Positions 1-8,404 of a stretch of 64,000 nucleotides of DNA are shown in pieces (position 1 is the first letter of the stretch; every line of letters begins with the position of its first letter). The position numbers and the translations under genes were made by a program. The notes beneath the pieces are model-generated. The model did not search any database. It saw nothing but the letters and a program-made list of their open reading frames with translations, and had not been told where the DNA came from. The stretch is from Chitinophaga ginsengisoli (GTDB lineage: Bacteria; Bacteroidota; Bacteroidia; Chitinophagales; Chitinophagaceae), in assembly GCF_003014595.1 (NCBI RefSeq), contig NZ_PYGK01000003.1, positions 310,001-374,000 of the forward strand. Reading direction: 5' to 3'.

Positions 1-146
1 GCATAAACGGCAATGTTGTTTTTTTGAATGAATAGACGATGGTAGTTTAGTGCTGTAATTACAAAGTTAGCTAACAATCTGCGCAGACAGGCCAATGTGC
101 ATAGCCTGATAATGCACAATTTAATCACACCAAATCTTTATTGAAA

Positions 147-905
147 ATGCCAAAACAAAAAGGCATCATACCCTTACAGGGTACGATGGGAAACATCAGT
201 TTTTACAAAGGAAAGAACGGTTATTTCGCCCGCGAAAAAGGCGGTGTAGATGGTGACCGTATCGCCACAGATCCGGCGTATGCAAGGACCCGGGAAAATG
301 GAGAGGAATTCGGCAGGGCTGGCAAGGCCGGCAAATTACTGAGGGCCTCCATACGCGCATTACTGCAGAAAGCAGGCGATTCGTATGTGCCATCCAGATT
401 GACGGCTGCCTTTCTGAAAGTCATCAAAGCGGATGCTACAAGCGCCCGTGGACAGCGTAATGTAATAGACGGCGAAGCAGAACTGTTAAGTGGCTTTGAA
501 TTCAATGCCAACAGTCCGCTGCAAAGTGTGCTCTTTGCGCCTTACACGACTAACATTAACCGGGCAACGGGGACGCTGACAGTGTCGATGGAGCCCTTTA
601 TTCCGGTCAACATGATAGCCGCACCGCCAGGCGCTACTCACTGTGTGATCTCCTGTGCCGGAGCGGAGATAGACTTTGAAGCGCAGAAATTCGTGAATGG
701 CGTTGCCAATAGCGGAGAGCTGGTATTAGACAAGACGCCGACAGCGGTGCTGAATCTGGCGGTCAATATCAGTGCGAACAGTACAAAGCCGATCTTCCTG
801 GCGCTGGGGATTGAATTCTTCCAGAAAGTAGGCGGTACTTCTTATAGCCTGAATAACGGTATATACAATGCGTTAGCGTTGGTTGCCGTATCGGGAACCG
901 CCTGA
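147..905 (+). CDS. Conserved hypothetical protein
   Basis: Soluble protein of about 252 residues with no function I can name. The N-terminus (GIIPLQGTMGNISFYKG) resembles uncharacterised Bacteroidota proteins; there is no signal peptide or membrane segment. A TTG lies in frame at 141, but the ATG at 147 is the ordinary start and is preferred. It ends about 30 bases before a strong hairpin that it shares with the convergent operon ending at 1032. Its place beside replication-type genes suggests an island remnant; that is inference. Confidence 0.75.
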   Translation: MPKQKGIIPLQGTMGNISFYKGKNGYFAREKGGVDGDRIATDPAYARTRENGEEFGRAGKAGKLLRASIRALLQKAGDSYVPSRLTAAFLKVIKADATSARGQRNVIDGEAELLSGFEFNANSPLQSVLFAPYTTNINRATGTLTVSMEPFIPVNMIAAPPGATHCVISCAGAEIDFEAQKFVNGVANSGELVLDKTPTAVLNLAVNISANSTKPIFLALGIEFFQKVGGTSYSLNNGIYNALALVAVSGTA

Positions 906-936
906 TCATTAATCATTGCCGACAGTAGTAGTGCTG

Positions 937-971
937 AAAAGGCCCCTGCAGAATTTGCAGGGGCCTTTCTT
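937..971. terminator. Bidirectional hairpin terminator
   Basis: The arms GGCCCCTGCA and TGCAGGGGCC enclose a short GAATT loop, with A-rich sequence on one side and TTTCTT on the other. It sits between the convergent genes ending at 905 and 1032 and can serve both. Confidence 0.8.
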
Positions 972-1031
972 AATAAGATCGTGGCCAGGCAGGATTACCC
1001 GGCCGTTTTTGCTCGATGAAAATCTACATTA

Positions 1032-1649
1032 CTACTTTCTTTTATCACGCGAAGTCGGATGAAAAGCAATCAGGTTAAACATCTCACGCATGCGACTACG
1101 TAAGAGGTCTCCATAGATGTCTTCCAATTCAACGGCGTTAAATTGTGTCATTGCGTGAGTGATCATCCCATGAGAGTGCATCAGATTGTACCTGGTGAAG
1201 AGTATCTGGCCCATGAGATTGATCTTGTTCCCCCAAAAGTTAACGATGGGCTCATGGCCAAGATCATCGAAGCAATGAACATGAGGCAGCCGCCTGTAAG
1301 GATTAAATGCCCTTCTGCTGTACTTCAGGATCACATCATTGCCCAGATCTGTAAATTCCAGGCTAATGTCCATGGAAGATTTAAGAAAGGGACGGTGGTC
1401 GGGCAGGCTGAAATTTGAGAGAATACGCATTATTGCGGTCTTTCCACAGCCTATAGGTCCTGTTATGAGAAGTCCTTTATGCAGGTCAATACGCTCCTTT
1501 GCCGCAACCCCTCCATCGCGAAGAAAATAAGCTATTAACTTCAAGACGACAGGCCGATCGATATCATCAATGGCAAATTTAGCACCGTACATATCCCTCC
1601 CCTTCTCTTCTACCTGTTTCAGTATGTTGTGGTAATCAAATCGGCTCAT
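1032..1649 (-). CDS. DnaC/IstB-like P-loop ATPase
   Basis: A 205-residue ATPase. Walker A is GPIGCGKT near residues 64-71 and the Walker B-like stretch is HCFDDLG near 124-130, the arrangement of DnaC/IstB-type helicase-loader or transposition ATPases. The ATG at 1649 is chosen because it overlaps the last 14 bases of the upstream gene (ending 1636), as in translational coupling; a longer frame runs to 1709 but would overlap much more. Its partner is the winged-helix-type protein just upstream, so a role in loading a helicase or in an element's replication is likely but unproven. It could instead be an orphan IstB-like protein; no transposase lies next to it. Confidence 0.75.
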   Translation of the reverse strand: MSRFDYHNILKQVEEKGRDMYGAKFAIDDIDRPVVLKLIAYFLRDGGVAAKERIDLHKGLLITGPIGCGKTAIMRILSNFSLPDHRPFLKSSMDISLEFTDLGNDVILKYSRRAFNPYRRLPHVHCFDDLGHEPIVNFWGNKINLMGQILFTRYNLMHSHGMITHAMTQFNAVELEDIYGDLLRSRMREMFNLIAFHPTSRDKRK

Positions 1650-2415
1650 CGTAGCGTTTGTATTCGCCTGACTGAGACGTTCTGAATGTTGTTGTTCTGG
1701 TATTTGCATTTACATTTTTTTTGAGTGACGGAATGTGGCCGATCCATTTTTGCGCGGCCGCCTTCCAGTCGAAGATTGGCATGCCGCTTAATGTCCAGCC
1801 TAACGCTTTGTAATGGAAATAAAACTGGTCTGCCTCTTTTCCCGGTTGCGCGGCGGCACTGAACCAGGCGCGCACTTCTTCCAATTCCGGCGCCTTCGGC
1901 GCCTCCATTTTATCTATCTTTTTTTTCTGCGCGTGCGCTGTTGATGTTTGACGCACGTTTTTATAATTGTTTATTTGTTTATTATTAAAGTGAGTCGAAA
2001 TTGGCCCCGTATCAAGGGCAGAATTGCCACCACTACCGACATTAGCGGGGTCTTTATTGTTACACGTACGTGAGTCAATTATGCCAGGCTTAGAAGGTTC
2101 ATATTCTTCCAACGGAAGCATTTTTATCACGCTGGGAGAAAAGAGCTTTTCTGATGGCTCATAAACCAGGAAACCGGATTCGTGTAACCGTTTCAGGCAT
2201 TGCAGGTAGGTATGGTGTGAGCCTATCCTGCAAAATTCTATGATTAAACTCCTACTGACTGATAACGATACGGGAAAACGTTGCTGGTTCCATAACTGAA
2301 ACAATGCCATATACAGGCTAATATCATTGGCACGTAGTCGCTCGTGCTCGTGGAGAAGTGTGTAAAATGCGGTCAGGTGGCGGATATAATTGATGGGGAG
2401 ATATTGGTTGTTCAT
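1636..2415 (-). CDS. Winged-helix / replication-initiation-like protein
   Basis: 259 residues. The first 110 or so look like a winged helix (helical segments around LRANDISLYMALFQLWN and SRSLIIEFCRIGSHHTYLQ, then LHESGFLVYE), as seen in DnaD-like and RepA-like proteins. A low-complexity linker follows, and the C-terminus (FDWKAAAQKWIGHI) resembles the tail of DnaD-like primosomal proteins. It is the middle gene of a three-gene minus-strand operon, 42 bases after the gene at 2458-3369 and overlapping the ATPase gene. A role as DNA-binding partner of the ATPase is inferred from this layout. Confidence 0.65.
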   Translation of the reverse strand: MNNQYLPINYIRHLTAFYTLLHEHERLRANDISLYMALFQLWNQQRFPVSLSVSRSLIIEFCRIGSHHTYLQCLKRLHESGFLVYEPSEKLFSPSVIKMLPLEEYEPSKPGIIDSRTCNNKDPANVGSGGNSALDTGPISTHFNNKQINNYKNVRQTSTAHAQKKKIDKMEAPKAPELEEVRAWFSAAAQPGKEADQFYFHYKALGWTLSGMPIFDWKAAAQKWIGHIPSLKKNVNANTRTTTFRTSQSGEYKRYDEPI

Positions 2416-2457
2416 TTGATCTGGTTATTTAGCGTTAAATAAATCGGGGTATTCATC

Positions 2458-3369
2458 CTATTTGCCGGTCATTTCGAGGTCCATCATTCTTTTCGCGTAG
2501 TATATTTCCCATTTCAGCCATTCATCCAGCAATGCTTTCACCGGTCTTCGACCTGCCTGAAAGGATGCTTCATCCTGTATCAGCTGATGGGCGATCCTTT
2601 TCCGCCGTTCAAGCAGCCATATGTACCGCTTCCTGTGATCCTTAATGGCGGTGCATTCTTCCCTAAACCTGGCTGTTAAATACCGGATATAATCCGAGCT
2701 GTTGAAATCAATGTATTGCAGGCGGTTGTAGAGCTGCCATACATCATCGTCGTCTTTCTTCACGAATCCAAGTAACTGACTAGCTAATCTTCCAATATAG
2801 TCCCGGCTATGGTATGTGAGATATTCATCGCCTGATGCTGACACTACCTTCTCCAGCGGCCCAACCACGATGTGCTGCAGTCGGCTGTCCAAGGAGCGGA
2901 AACGAGGCGAGCTTTTTATCGACACTAAGGCGTCCATAATAATCCCTTTAAATAAGTACCTGTTGTAATCAGGTATTTTGTACTCATGGTCCATATACCG
3001 GTAGAAATTCCGCTCCATGTTATAATGCAGACAATACAGGAGCTCGTGAAGATGTTTGAACAAATAGTAACCTTCGTCATCGGGATCAAGGTTGTGTATC
3101 CGCTCCACTTCACTTTCCGGGAGCCATTGCATTAATTTGTCAAGAAGCGGGATAACGCTGTACTGACAAGCCTTTACAGCGATACGGGTGGCTTCTTCAT
3201 TTGTTGAATTTTTAAGTGATGATAAAAACTCCCGATCCATTTCCACCAACTTAGGGCCTCTACCAGACATTATCTGGCTGATAAACCGTGGTGTGAGGAC
3301 GGGTGATTTGCTCAATTGTTTAGGAATCTCCTCATTGATGAGGAATTCCATTTGATTCAATGAATGCAT
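2458..3369 (-). CDS. Hypothetical protein, first gene of ATPase operon
   Basis: 303 residues, predicted soluble and mostly helical with many Tyr, Arg and Asp residues and no motif I recognise. A second Met at residue 7 is an alternative start. It is the promoter-proximal gene of the operon with the winged-helix protein and the ATPase. Directly upstream are three TTGTGAAAA repeats. Function unknown. Confidence 0.65.
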   Translation of the reverse strand: MHSLNQMEFLINEEIPKQLSKSPVLTPRFISQIMSGRGPKLVEMDREFLSSLKNSTNEEATRIAVKACQYSVIPLLDKLMQWLPESEVERIHNLDPDDEGYYLFKHLHELLYCLHYNMERNFYRYMDHEYKIPDYNRYLFKGIIMDALVSIKSSPRFRSLDSRLQHIVVGPLEKVVSASGDEYLTYHSRDYIGRLASQLLGFVKKDDDDVWQLYNRLQYIDFNSSDYIRYLTARFREECTAIKDHRKRYIWLLERRKRIAHQLIQDEASFQAGRRPVKALLDEWLKWEIYYAKRMMDLEMTGK

Positions 3370-3370
3370 T

Positions 3371-3408
3371 TTGTGAAAATTTAATTGTGAAAAAAGTAAT
3401 TGTGAAAA
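3371..3408. repeat. Three iteron-like direct repeats TTGTGAAAA
   Basis: TTGTGAAAA occurs at 3371-3379, 3385-3393 and 3400-3408, at spacings of 14 and 15 bases, immediately upstream of the minus-strand operon that starts at 3369. They may bind a regulator or, given the neighbours, act as small iterons. Confidence 0.5.
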
Positions 3409-3926
3409 AAAGGATTACAGATTCAAGGCAAATAAGTATATGCAAAGACTTTTGCGCACACACTTACATGCGTTGAAATTATTTATAGTAAGAAGTTGTT
3501 AAAAAGCTATGAAACGATGGGGTAATTGAGTCCTGGGGATTATAGTAGGACTGGTAGTAGTAGTAGAGATAGTCGTAGGGCTAGTAGAGGTAGTAGGGTT
3601 AGCAGGGCAGGCAGGGAGAAGTGGGTAGTAGGAAGAGCATTTGTTGAGTTCAAGCCTGAGAGATCAGGCAAGTCGACCAGATCGGTCAATGACCTATTTA
3701 AACAGAGTTTTGTACGCATTGGCTTTTTGTTTTTGGTTATAACATTATTAGAATGATAATGAAATGCAATTTAGTGAGTTTGTTATTATCATTAATCAAA
3801 ACCTGAATATATTTTTCCAATACATACAATAAAGTATTAATGTGTATTAAACCACTTACTATTGGGGAATGAGATAAATTCTGTCTTGCTTGTGATAATT
3901 GCGGATAGATTTTTTAAAAGAGATGA
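3409..3926. other. Long intergenic stretch with TAG-rich low-complexity tract
   Basis: No convincing gene. Roughly 3537-3640 is a degenerate run of TAG, TAGG and AGG units rich in G and A on the plus strand. A 76-residue open frame runs through it, but its product is only Ser/Arg/Gly low complexity. The rest, to the terminator at 3927, is AT-rich and featureless. Confidence 0.5.
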
Positions 3927-3960
3927 AGAACGAGACTGAAGTTGTATTCAGTCTCGTTCT
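3927..3960. terminator. Perfect 14-base-pair hairpin terminator
   Basis: AGAACGAGACTGAA pairs perfectly with TTCAGTCTCGTTCT across a six-base loop. It lies just past the 3' end of the minus-strand gene ending at 3975 and is followed on that strand by a T-rich stretch. Confidence 0.8.
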
Positions 3961-3974
3961 GCTGCGATTTCTAT

Positions 3975-4733
3975 TCATTTAAGTACAATGTCTTTTCGCT
4001 GCATCTTTAAACTCTGTTCCCAGGTTTCACATGTGTTCAGTAAAGCAGGAATGATTACCTCTTTGAATATTGAGATAATTTTTTCTGCTTCGGCTTCTGT
4101 GAAAGGTTGATCCAGCACTCTCCTTTTCCGTAGTCTAATGCGGTTAGCTTTTCTGCCGAAAAAGGTATTTAGTGACCAACCGCAAGACTGGCAAACTTCT
4201 TCACGGAAATACATTGGTGCGCTGGACAGCTTATAATATAAGTCGTCCAGCAAATTACGCGGCTTATCTATTGGCATATACTTGCTGATTTTTGACCAGT
4301 GGACATGATTTTCGTCGGCTACTATATTAGCAACTGCTTCTGTATAGTTCATCGGCAATTCCCAGGCAAATGAAACGACTTCACGTAGTGCATTTATGCA
4401 TACTTTACTGATCCTAAGAGAGGATTTGTCTGTAATTGCAACCATCTCATCTGATGGAATTTTACTATCCAGAATAAATTGTTCCAGCGCTCTTGCTTTA
4501 AAGGCTATGCCGATGAGTTTTTCATATATGGAAAACTCAACAGCATTGACCATTTTCGCATACTCATCTTCGAGGTGCTTCAAGTCGGACTTAATGGATA
4601 ATGCCATTATCCTGATATCATGTTTGATCATGCTAGTAAAGGCCTCTCCCTTGCGTCTACGCCGAGGGAATCTTCTACTAATCATGAGACATTTTGATGG
4701 AGACTTCTTCTTCCGTTGTGTTGGAATAAACAT
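3975..4733 (-). CDS. Hypothetical protein with basic N-terminus
   Basis: 252 residues with a very basic N-terminal 30 (KKK, RRFPRRRRK) and a mostly helical body with a central Cys pair (CQSCGW). No family recognised. The ATG at 4733 falls one base after the stop of the upstream gene (4735), which supports this start, although later Met codons exist. It is the last gene of a three-gene minus-strand operon. Confidence 0.6.
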   Translation of the reverse strand: MFIPTQRKKKSPSKCLMISRRFPRRRRKGEAFTSMIKHDIRIMALSIKSDLKHLEDEYAKMVNAVEFSIYEKLIGIAFKARALEQFILDSKIPSDEMVAITDKSSLRISKVCINALREVVSFAWELPMNYTEAVANIVADENHVHWSKISKYMPIDKPRNLLDDLYYKLSSAPMYFREEVCQSCGWSLNTFFGRKANRIRLRKRRVLDQPFTEAEAEKIISIFKEVIIPALLNTCETWEQSLKMQRKDIVLK

Positions 4734-4734
4734 T

Positions 4735-5070
4735 TTAACAGATTTTGAATTTCCGTTTGAACATATTCATGATTGTTAGTTTCAATTCGCTGCCCGCATC
4801 AGCTTCTTTTGCCGGCACTAACAATGGCAGATCAGCTAACGGATTGCCAGAAAATGTATCGCTCTCCGGAGTGCAATTGGCTACTATAAAGTCAGGGCAT
4901 GCAGCACTGTAATACTTGGCAAAGTTGGCTGCTGCTTCTTTGAAAGATGAATAACACAGGAACTCCTTGATGCCTGTGGTTTTTAACTTCTCAATAATAG
5001 CTCTGCGTTCCGTTTCATCTTTTATAATAACACAAGCGGTAAGCGTTTTGAAAATGTCAGATCGTCTCAT
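4735..5070 (-). CDS. Small hypothetical protein, receiver-like fold possible
   Basis: 111 residues. The alternation of hydrophobic strands and helices (LTACVIIKDETERRAII, then CPDFIVANCTP) recalls a degenerate response-regulator receiver domain, but I see no usable acidic pocket or conserved Lys, so this is weak. Its start overlaps the end of the upstream gene by 14 bases, so the two are translationally coupled. Confidence 0.55.
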   Translation of the reverse strand: MRRSDIFKTLTACVIIKDETERRAIIEKLKTTGIKEFLCYSSFKEAAANFAKYYSAACPDFIVANCTPESDTFSGNPLADLPLLVPAKEADAGSELKLTIMNMFKRKFKIC

Positions 5071-5326
5071 GTTGTGATGGATTTAAGAAGTTAGAGAAAT
5101 TCTTTAATGGCTCGGTGAGTTGGAAGATAGTAGTTAACAAAATCTGCGTTTGGCGGCAGAAGAAAATAAGATTAGCACGTTCATCTGCTGACCAGTCGTC
5201 GGCATCTGTGCAAGACATTGCAGTGTCTAACAGGAGATCCAATTTTGATTTTGTTTCGTCGGCGTCTTCGAAACAATCGGTGTACTGTGTTAGTACTTCT
5301 AATGGTGATTTGTTTTGGTTTATCAT
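5057..5326 (-). CDS. Small acidic hypothetical protein
   Basis: 89 residues, acidic and helical (DADDWSADERANLIFFCRQ), with no known motif. It is the first gene of the three-gene operon and overlaps the next gene by 14 bases. Function unknown. Confidence 0.55.
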   Translation of the reverse strand: MINQNKSPLEVLTQYTDCFEDADETKSKLDLLLDTAMSCTDADDWSADERANLIFFCRQTQILLTTIFQLTEPLKNFSNFLNPSQHETI

Positions 5327-5342
5327 GGCTTTCGATTTTTAA

Positions 5343-5835
5343 TGGCAATGAGATTCCCGGCCGAGATTTACCCGGCGGTTTTAATGTTTTTGAGTGAATT
5401 AGAAATGGTTTGTGGAGGTTAACGACTTGAAGAATCGATGAACGATTTTCAACTGATATTCTTTATTTGTCCCCTGCAGGTTAACCTTTGTAATGAAACA
5501 ATAAAAAAGCGCAAGCCCATCTTGCCGCCGTGGAGCCAGTCGAAGGGCTTTAGTGCAGACAAGAAGGCCCACGCGAAAACGTGAGCTATCTCCTTATCAT
5601 CCCAGCACTAATTAGAACTTTCGACTTTTCCACGGCCTGGATTACGTAAGAAGCGAGCTTCAATATCTTGAGGTCGCAAATCTAAAAAACTATCCTGTAT
5701 CCGTACCTGATAGTAACAAAACGTTGACCATATTATTAGTTTTAGAATAGATTACGAAGATAAGGGAAAATGGAAATACATAGACCTGTCACTGTAGTTA
5801 TTTTGGAAATAAAATTTTGCTTCGCCTGAAAAAGG
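5343..5835. other. Intergenic stretch without a recognised gene
   Basis: About 490 bases between the divergent operon start at 5326 and the XRE regulator. It contains GC-rich segments near 5517-5600 with local self-complementarity, but I could not fold them into a tRNA or a known RNA family, and no convincing coding frame is present. Confidence 0.4.
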
Positions 5836-6069
5836 ATGAACGAAAAGGCCCAAATCGAACTGTATGTGATAGAAAAGGTAAAGGAAATGCGTACTGAGAG
5901 AGGATTTACGCAGGCTTCACTAGCTGAAGCGTTGGGATATTCAGAAGGGTTTATTGGTCATATCGAAAATCCAAAACGGAGAGATAAGTATAACATTAAG
6001 CATTTGAATGAGATTGCTAAGTTGTTCGGGTGTTCGATAAGGGATTTTTTTCCGGAGAAGCCGATATAA
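5836..6069 (+). CDS. XRE-family helix-turn-helix regulator
   Basis: 77 residues, nearly all one Cro/C1-type HTH. Recognition elements are visible as RGFTQASLAEALGYSEGFI and the following IENPK...LNEIAKLFG. Single-domain regulators of this size often accompany islands or toxin-antitoxin loci; here there is no partner gene, and the downstream 370 bases hold only gene fragments. DNA-binding role confident, target unknown. Confidence 0.85.
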   Translation: MNEKAQIELYVIEKVKEMRTERGFTQASLAEALGYSEGFIGHIENPKRRDKYNIKHLNEIAKLFGCSIRDFFPEKPI

Positions 6070-6132
6070 ATGTCCATATTCAGATATCTTATTTAAGAAT
6101 TGTTGAGCCCAATATTGCTTCTTTTGGCATCT

Positions 6133-6278
6133 CTAGTTTTCATACCTGCAATCTCCCGAATAAGACATAGAGATATTCTTTTCATTCGATAACCGATCAA
6201 TCTTACGCAAGTCCCCATCTTTCATCAACAGCGTATCGCCTCCGCGTTGGGAATATAAATGCTCTAATACGGCCTTGA
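6133..6278 (-). pseudogene. C-terminal fragment, paralog of the gene at 24002-24391
   Basis: The minus strand reads ...YSQRGGDTLLMKDGDL, then a stretch ending RLSNEKNISM and CRYEN before a stop at 6133. This matches the end of the intact protein at 24002-24391 (GDTLWIKDGYL, RLSNEENIPM, CRHEN). Only the last 45 or so residues are readable; the N-terminal part is missing. It is a decayed copy. Confidence 0.7.
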
Positions 6279-6438
6279 TTAGGGTATGTCATTATATAGG
6301 CCTAGCCCAATAAGTCTATCTTTATCAAAATACATTACAATTTGATGCACGAAGCTATTTGCAAGCGGTTTGCCAACAATTTTCCATTTCAATTTTTCAA
6401 CTCCATCATGCGTTGATTGTTTGTCTGGCTTGCCATAC
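6279..6438 (-). pseudogene. C-terminal fragment of an unknown gene
   Basis: The minus strand holds an open frame with protein-like composition (VEKLKWKIVGKPLANSF, then VMYFDKDRLIGLGLYNDIP and a stop at 6279). No start codon is available; an in-frame stop lies near 6439 between it and the HxlR gene. It abuts the fragment at 6133-6278, so this stretch looks like a small gene graveyard. Confidence 0.5.
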
Positions 6439-6447
6439 TATCTAGCA

Positions 6448-6807
6448 TCATTTACCATACTTGTAATCAGTCGCCTTGGCTAGCGGACCTACCTCATATT
6501 TCAAGTTCCATGCTTTTATGTGTTCTAAAATCGGCAAAAAAGCTAATCCTTTTTCAGATAATCTATATTCTACTCTTGGTGGTAATTCCTTATAGGCCAA
6601 TCTTTCCAATAGTCCATCTTCTTCCAACTCTTTTAACTGTTCGGTCAGGACCTTCCTTGAAATGTGTGGTACGATGGCATGTAACTGACCAAAACGAATG
6701 GTACGGGCGCCCATTACATTTATAATTATCGGCTTCCATTTATTACCAATCGTGCCAATAGCTCTGGTAAATGGGCAATTCGAATTGCAAAATCGGTCGT
6801 CTCTCAT
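6448..6807 (-). CDS. HxlR-family transcriptional regulator
   Basis: 119 residues from the ATG at 6807 (MRDDRFCNSNCPFTRAI). The body is a winged helix of the HxlR/DUF24 type: IGNKWKPIIINVM, IRFGQLHAIVPHISRKVLT, LKELEEDGLLER, PPRVEYRLSEKG. The N-terminal Cys residues could sense oxidants or electrophiles as in relatives. A longer frame extends upstream to 6978 but would run through the divergent SDR gene, so the short start is chosen. It is divergent from the SDR at 6914, its likely target. Confidence 0.9.
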   Translation of the reverse strand: MRDDRFCNSNCPFTRAIGTIGNKWKPIIINVMGARTIRFGQLHAIVPHISRKVLTEQLKELEEDGLLERLAYKELPPRVEYRLSEKGLAFLPILEHIKAWNLKYEVGPLAKATDYKYGK

Positions 6808-6823
6808 ATTTTTAAAATTAGCA

Positions 6824-6839
6824 GTTACCCAATAGTAAC
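6824..6839. promoter_or_regulatory. Candidate HxlR operator
   Basis: GTTAC at 6824 and GTAAC at 6835 form an inverted repeat with a six-base spacer, between the divergent HxlR and SDR genes. A second AGTTACT lies near 6856. Placement fits an autoregulatory operator; no binding data. Confidence 0.4.
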
Positions 6840-6880
6840 CACAATATACTATAATAGTTACTAAACTACACCATCGATAG

Positions 6881-6888
6881 TAGCTTTG
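6881..6888 (+). promoter_or_regulatory. Bacteroidota -7 box TAGCTTTG
   Basis: An exact TAnnTTTG match 25 bases before the SDR start at 6914. No good TTTG -33 element is visible upstream; the repeated AGTTACT occupies that position, consistent with regulated expression. Confidence 0.5.
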
Positions 6889-6913
6889 CCAAACAGACTT
6901 AAAACAAATTATA

Positions 6914-7678
6914 ATGAGTAGATTAAAAAATAAAGTAGCAGTTATTACAGGTGGTAATAGTGGCATTGGATTTGGCATCGCCCAGGAATTTAAAAATGAA
7001 GGAGCAAGGGGTGTTATTGTCGGCAGAAATCAGGAAACTTTAAATAGTTCTGTGGCTCAACTTGGCGATAATTTCGGCGCCATCAATGCCGATGTAACAA
7101 ACCTTGATGACCTGGAAAGAGTGTTTAAAGAAACATCTGAAAAATTTGGTAAAATCGACGTGATTGTAGCAAACGCAGGTGGTGCAGTTACAGGAGCAGC
7201 ATTTGGATCTGTAGCAGATATTGGCGAAGCCGACTATGACAAGACAATGGATCTAAACCTGAAAAGTGTCTACTTCACTGTTCATAAAGGACTGCCCTAT
7301 ATGAATGATGGCGGTTCTATTATTCTTATCGGGTCAAATGCAGCGCATCGGGCATATGCATCATTCTCCCTTTATGGTGCTACCAAGGCGGCAGTAATCC
7401 ATTTTGCAAAAGGATTTTCAAACGATCTTTTAAATAGAAGGATCAGGGTAAATGTAATATCACCAGGCACAACAGATACACCAGTATTTGACAGGTTTGT
7501 TCCTGCTGAACAACTTGACGCTGTAAAAAAATACTGGGCAGATGTAATGCCGATAGGCAGAATCGGGCAACCATCTGACATTGGTAAAACAGCGGTCTTC
7601 CTGGCTTCTGATGATTCTTCGTTTATGCTCGGTGCTGAACTCCTTGTTGATGGTGGTCTGACCTATTTGTCTAAATAA
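6914..7678 (+). CDS. SDR-family oxidoreductase
   Basis: 254 residues, classical short-chain dehydrogenase. NAD(P)-binding TGGNSGIG near residues 13-20, NAG at about 88-90, a Ser in the SNAAH segment and the catalytic YGATK. The C-terminal [20 protein letters not shown] is typical of the family. It is transcribed away from the HxlR gene, which probably controls it. Substrate unknown. Confidence 0.92.
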   Translation: MSRLKNKVAVITGGNSGIGFGIAQEFKNEGARGVIVGRNQETLNSSVAQLGDNFGAINADVTNLDDLERVFKETSEKFGKIDVIVANAGGAVTGAAFGSVADIGEADYDKTMDLNLKSVYFTVHKGLPYMNDGGSIILIGSNAAHRAYASFSLYGATKAAVIHFAKGFSNDLLNRRIRVNVISPGTTDTPVFDRFVPAEQLDAVKKYWADVMPIGRIGQPSDIGKTAVFLASDDSSFMLGAELLVDGGLTYLSK

Positions 7679-7740
7679 TTCATTCAAGGCCGGGGCGAGT
7701 CTATAACCTGTGCCATTACATTATTAAAATAATTTTCAAA

Positions 7741-8233
7741 ATGAGTAAGCTAAAAAATAAAGTAGCGGTAGTTACCGGTGCTTCAAAAGGAATAGGTGCA
7801 TCGATCGCCAGACACTTTGCGGCAGAAGGCGCAAAGGTAGTTGTGAATTACGTGAAACTGTTTAGCAATAAAGGGGGGCAATATCATCAATATCAGTTCG
7901 GGTGCAAGCAAAATGCCTCTTCCCGCAGCCTCGTTGTATTCTGCAACTAAAGCGGCATTAGATGCCGTAACTGTTTCTCTGTCGAAAGAACTGGGTGCAA
8001 AAAACATTCGTATCAATTCTATTTTGCCTGGCGCCACGGAAACAGAAGGTGCTACCAGTGCGGGCATCACTACCGGCAGTGAGTATGAAAAAATGTTTAT
8101 TGCCAATACTCCGCTTGGCCGTAGAGGTCAGCCCGAAGATATTGCGAAAGCTGCCGTATTTCTTGCCTCCGATGATGCAGCATGGATCACGGGAGAACAA
8201 ATTTCCGTTTCGAGTGGTATGTTTGGCTTCTAA
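7741..8233 (+). pseudogene. SDR gene broken by internal deletion and frameshift
   Basis: The first 39 codons encode an intact SDR start ([20 protein letters not shown]). After VVVNY the frame jumps directly to VKLFSNKGG, skipping about 70-80 residues that would hold the NAG motif. A run GGGGGGC then shifts the frame by one base, and the rest ([21 protein letters not shown] to the end at 8233) continues in another frame. Catalytic YSATK and the C-terminus are intact. It cannot make a normal SDR. It follows the intact SDR by 62 bases and shares the MSxLKNKVAV start, so it was probably its tandem relative. Confidence 0.85.
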
Positions 8234-8258
8234 GTTCTTTCAAAGTAGTTTCCCTCAG

Positions 8259-8288
8259 ATCCCTGTTTCTTCCAGAAACGGGGATTTT
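8259..8288 (+). terminator. Hairpin terminator
   Basis: ATCCCTGTTTC and GAAACGGGGATTTT form a stem with one wobble pair and a short loop, followed by TTTTGG. It closes the SDR transcription unit. Confidence 0.6.
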
Positions 8289-8404
8289 GGTATTTCTTTA
8301 TGATGCCGTCAAACTGACTGTTGAAATATTCCATTTCACCTCCTGATTTATTGAGTTGACGGATGAACCCTCCCAGGAATATGAAATTTTGAGTAAGTTT
8401 AATA

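Noticed and set aside
1143..1530. Plus-strand frames over the ATPase gene
   Set aside because: They are antisense shadows of a gene with clear Walker motifs.
3526..3756. 76-codon frame from ATG-like start in the TAG-rich tract
   Set aside because: The product is Ser/Arg/Gly low complexity produced by the repetitive DNA, with no protein-like second half.
5510..5600. GC-rich segment as a tRNA or small RNA
   Set aside because: I could not assemble a cloverleaf or a known structured-RNA shape from it.
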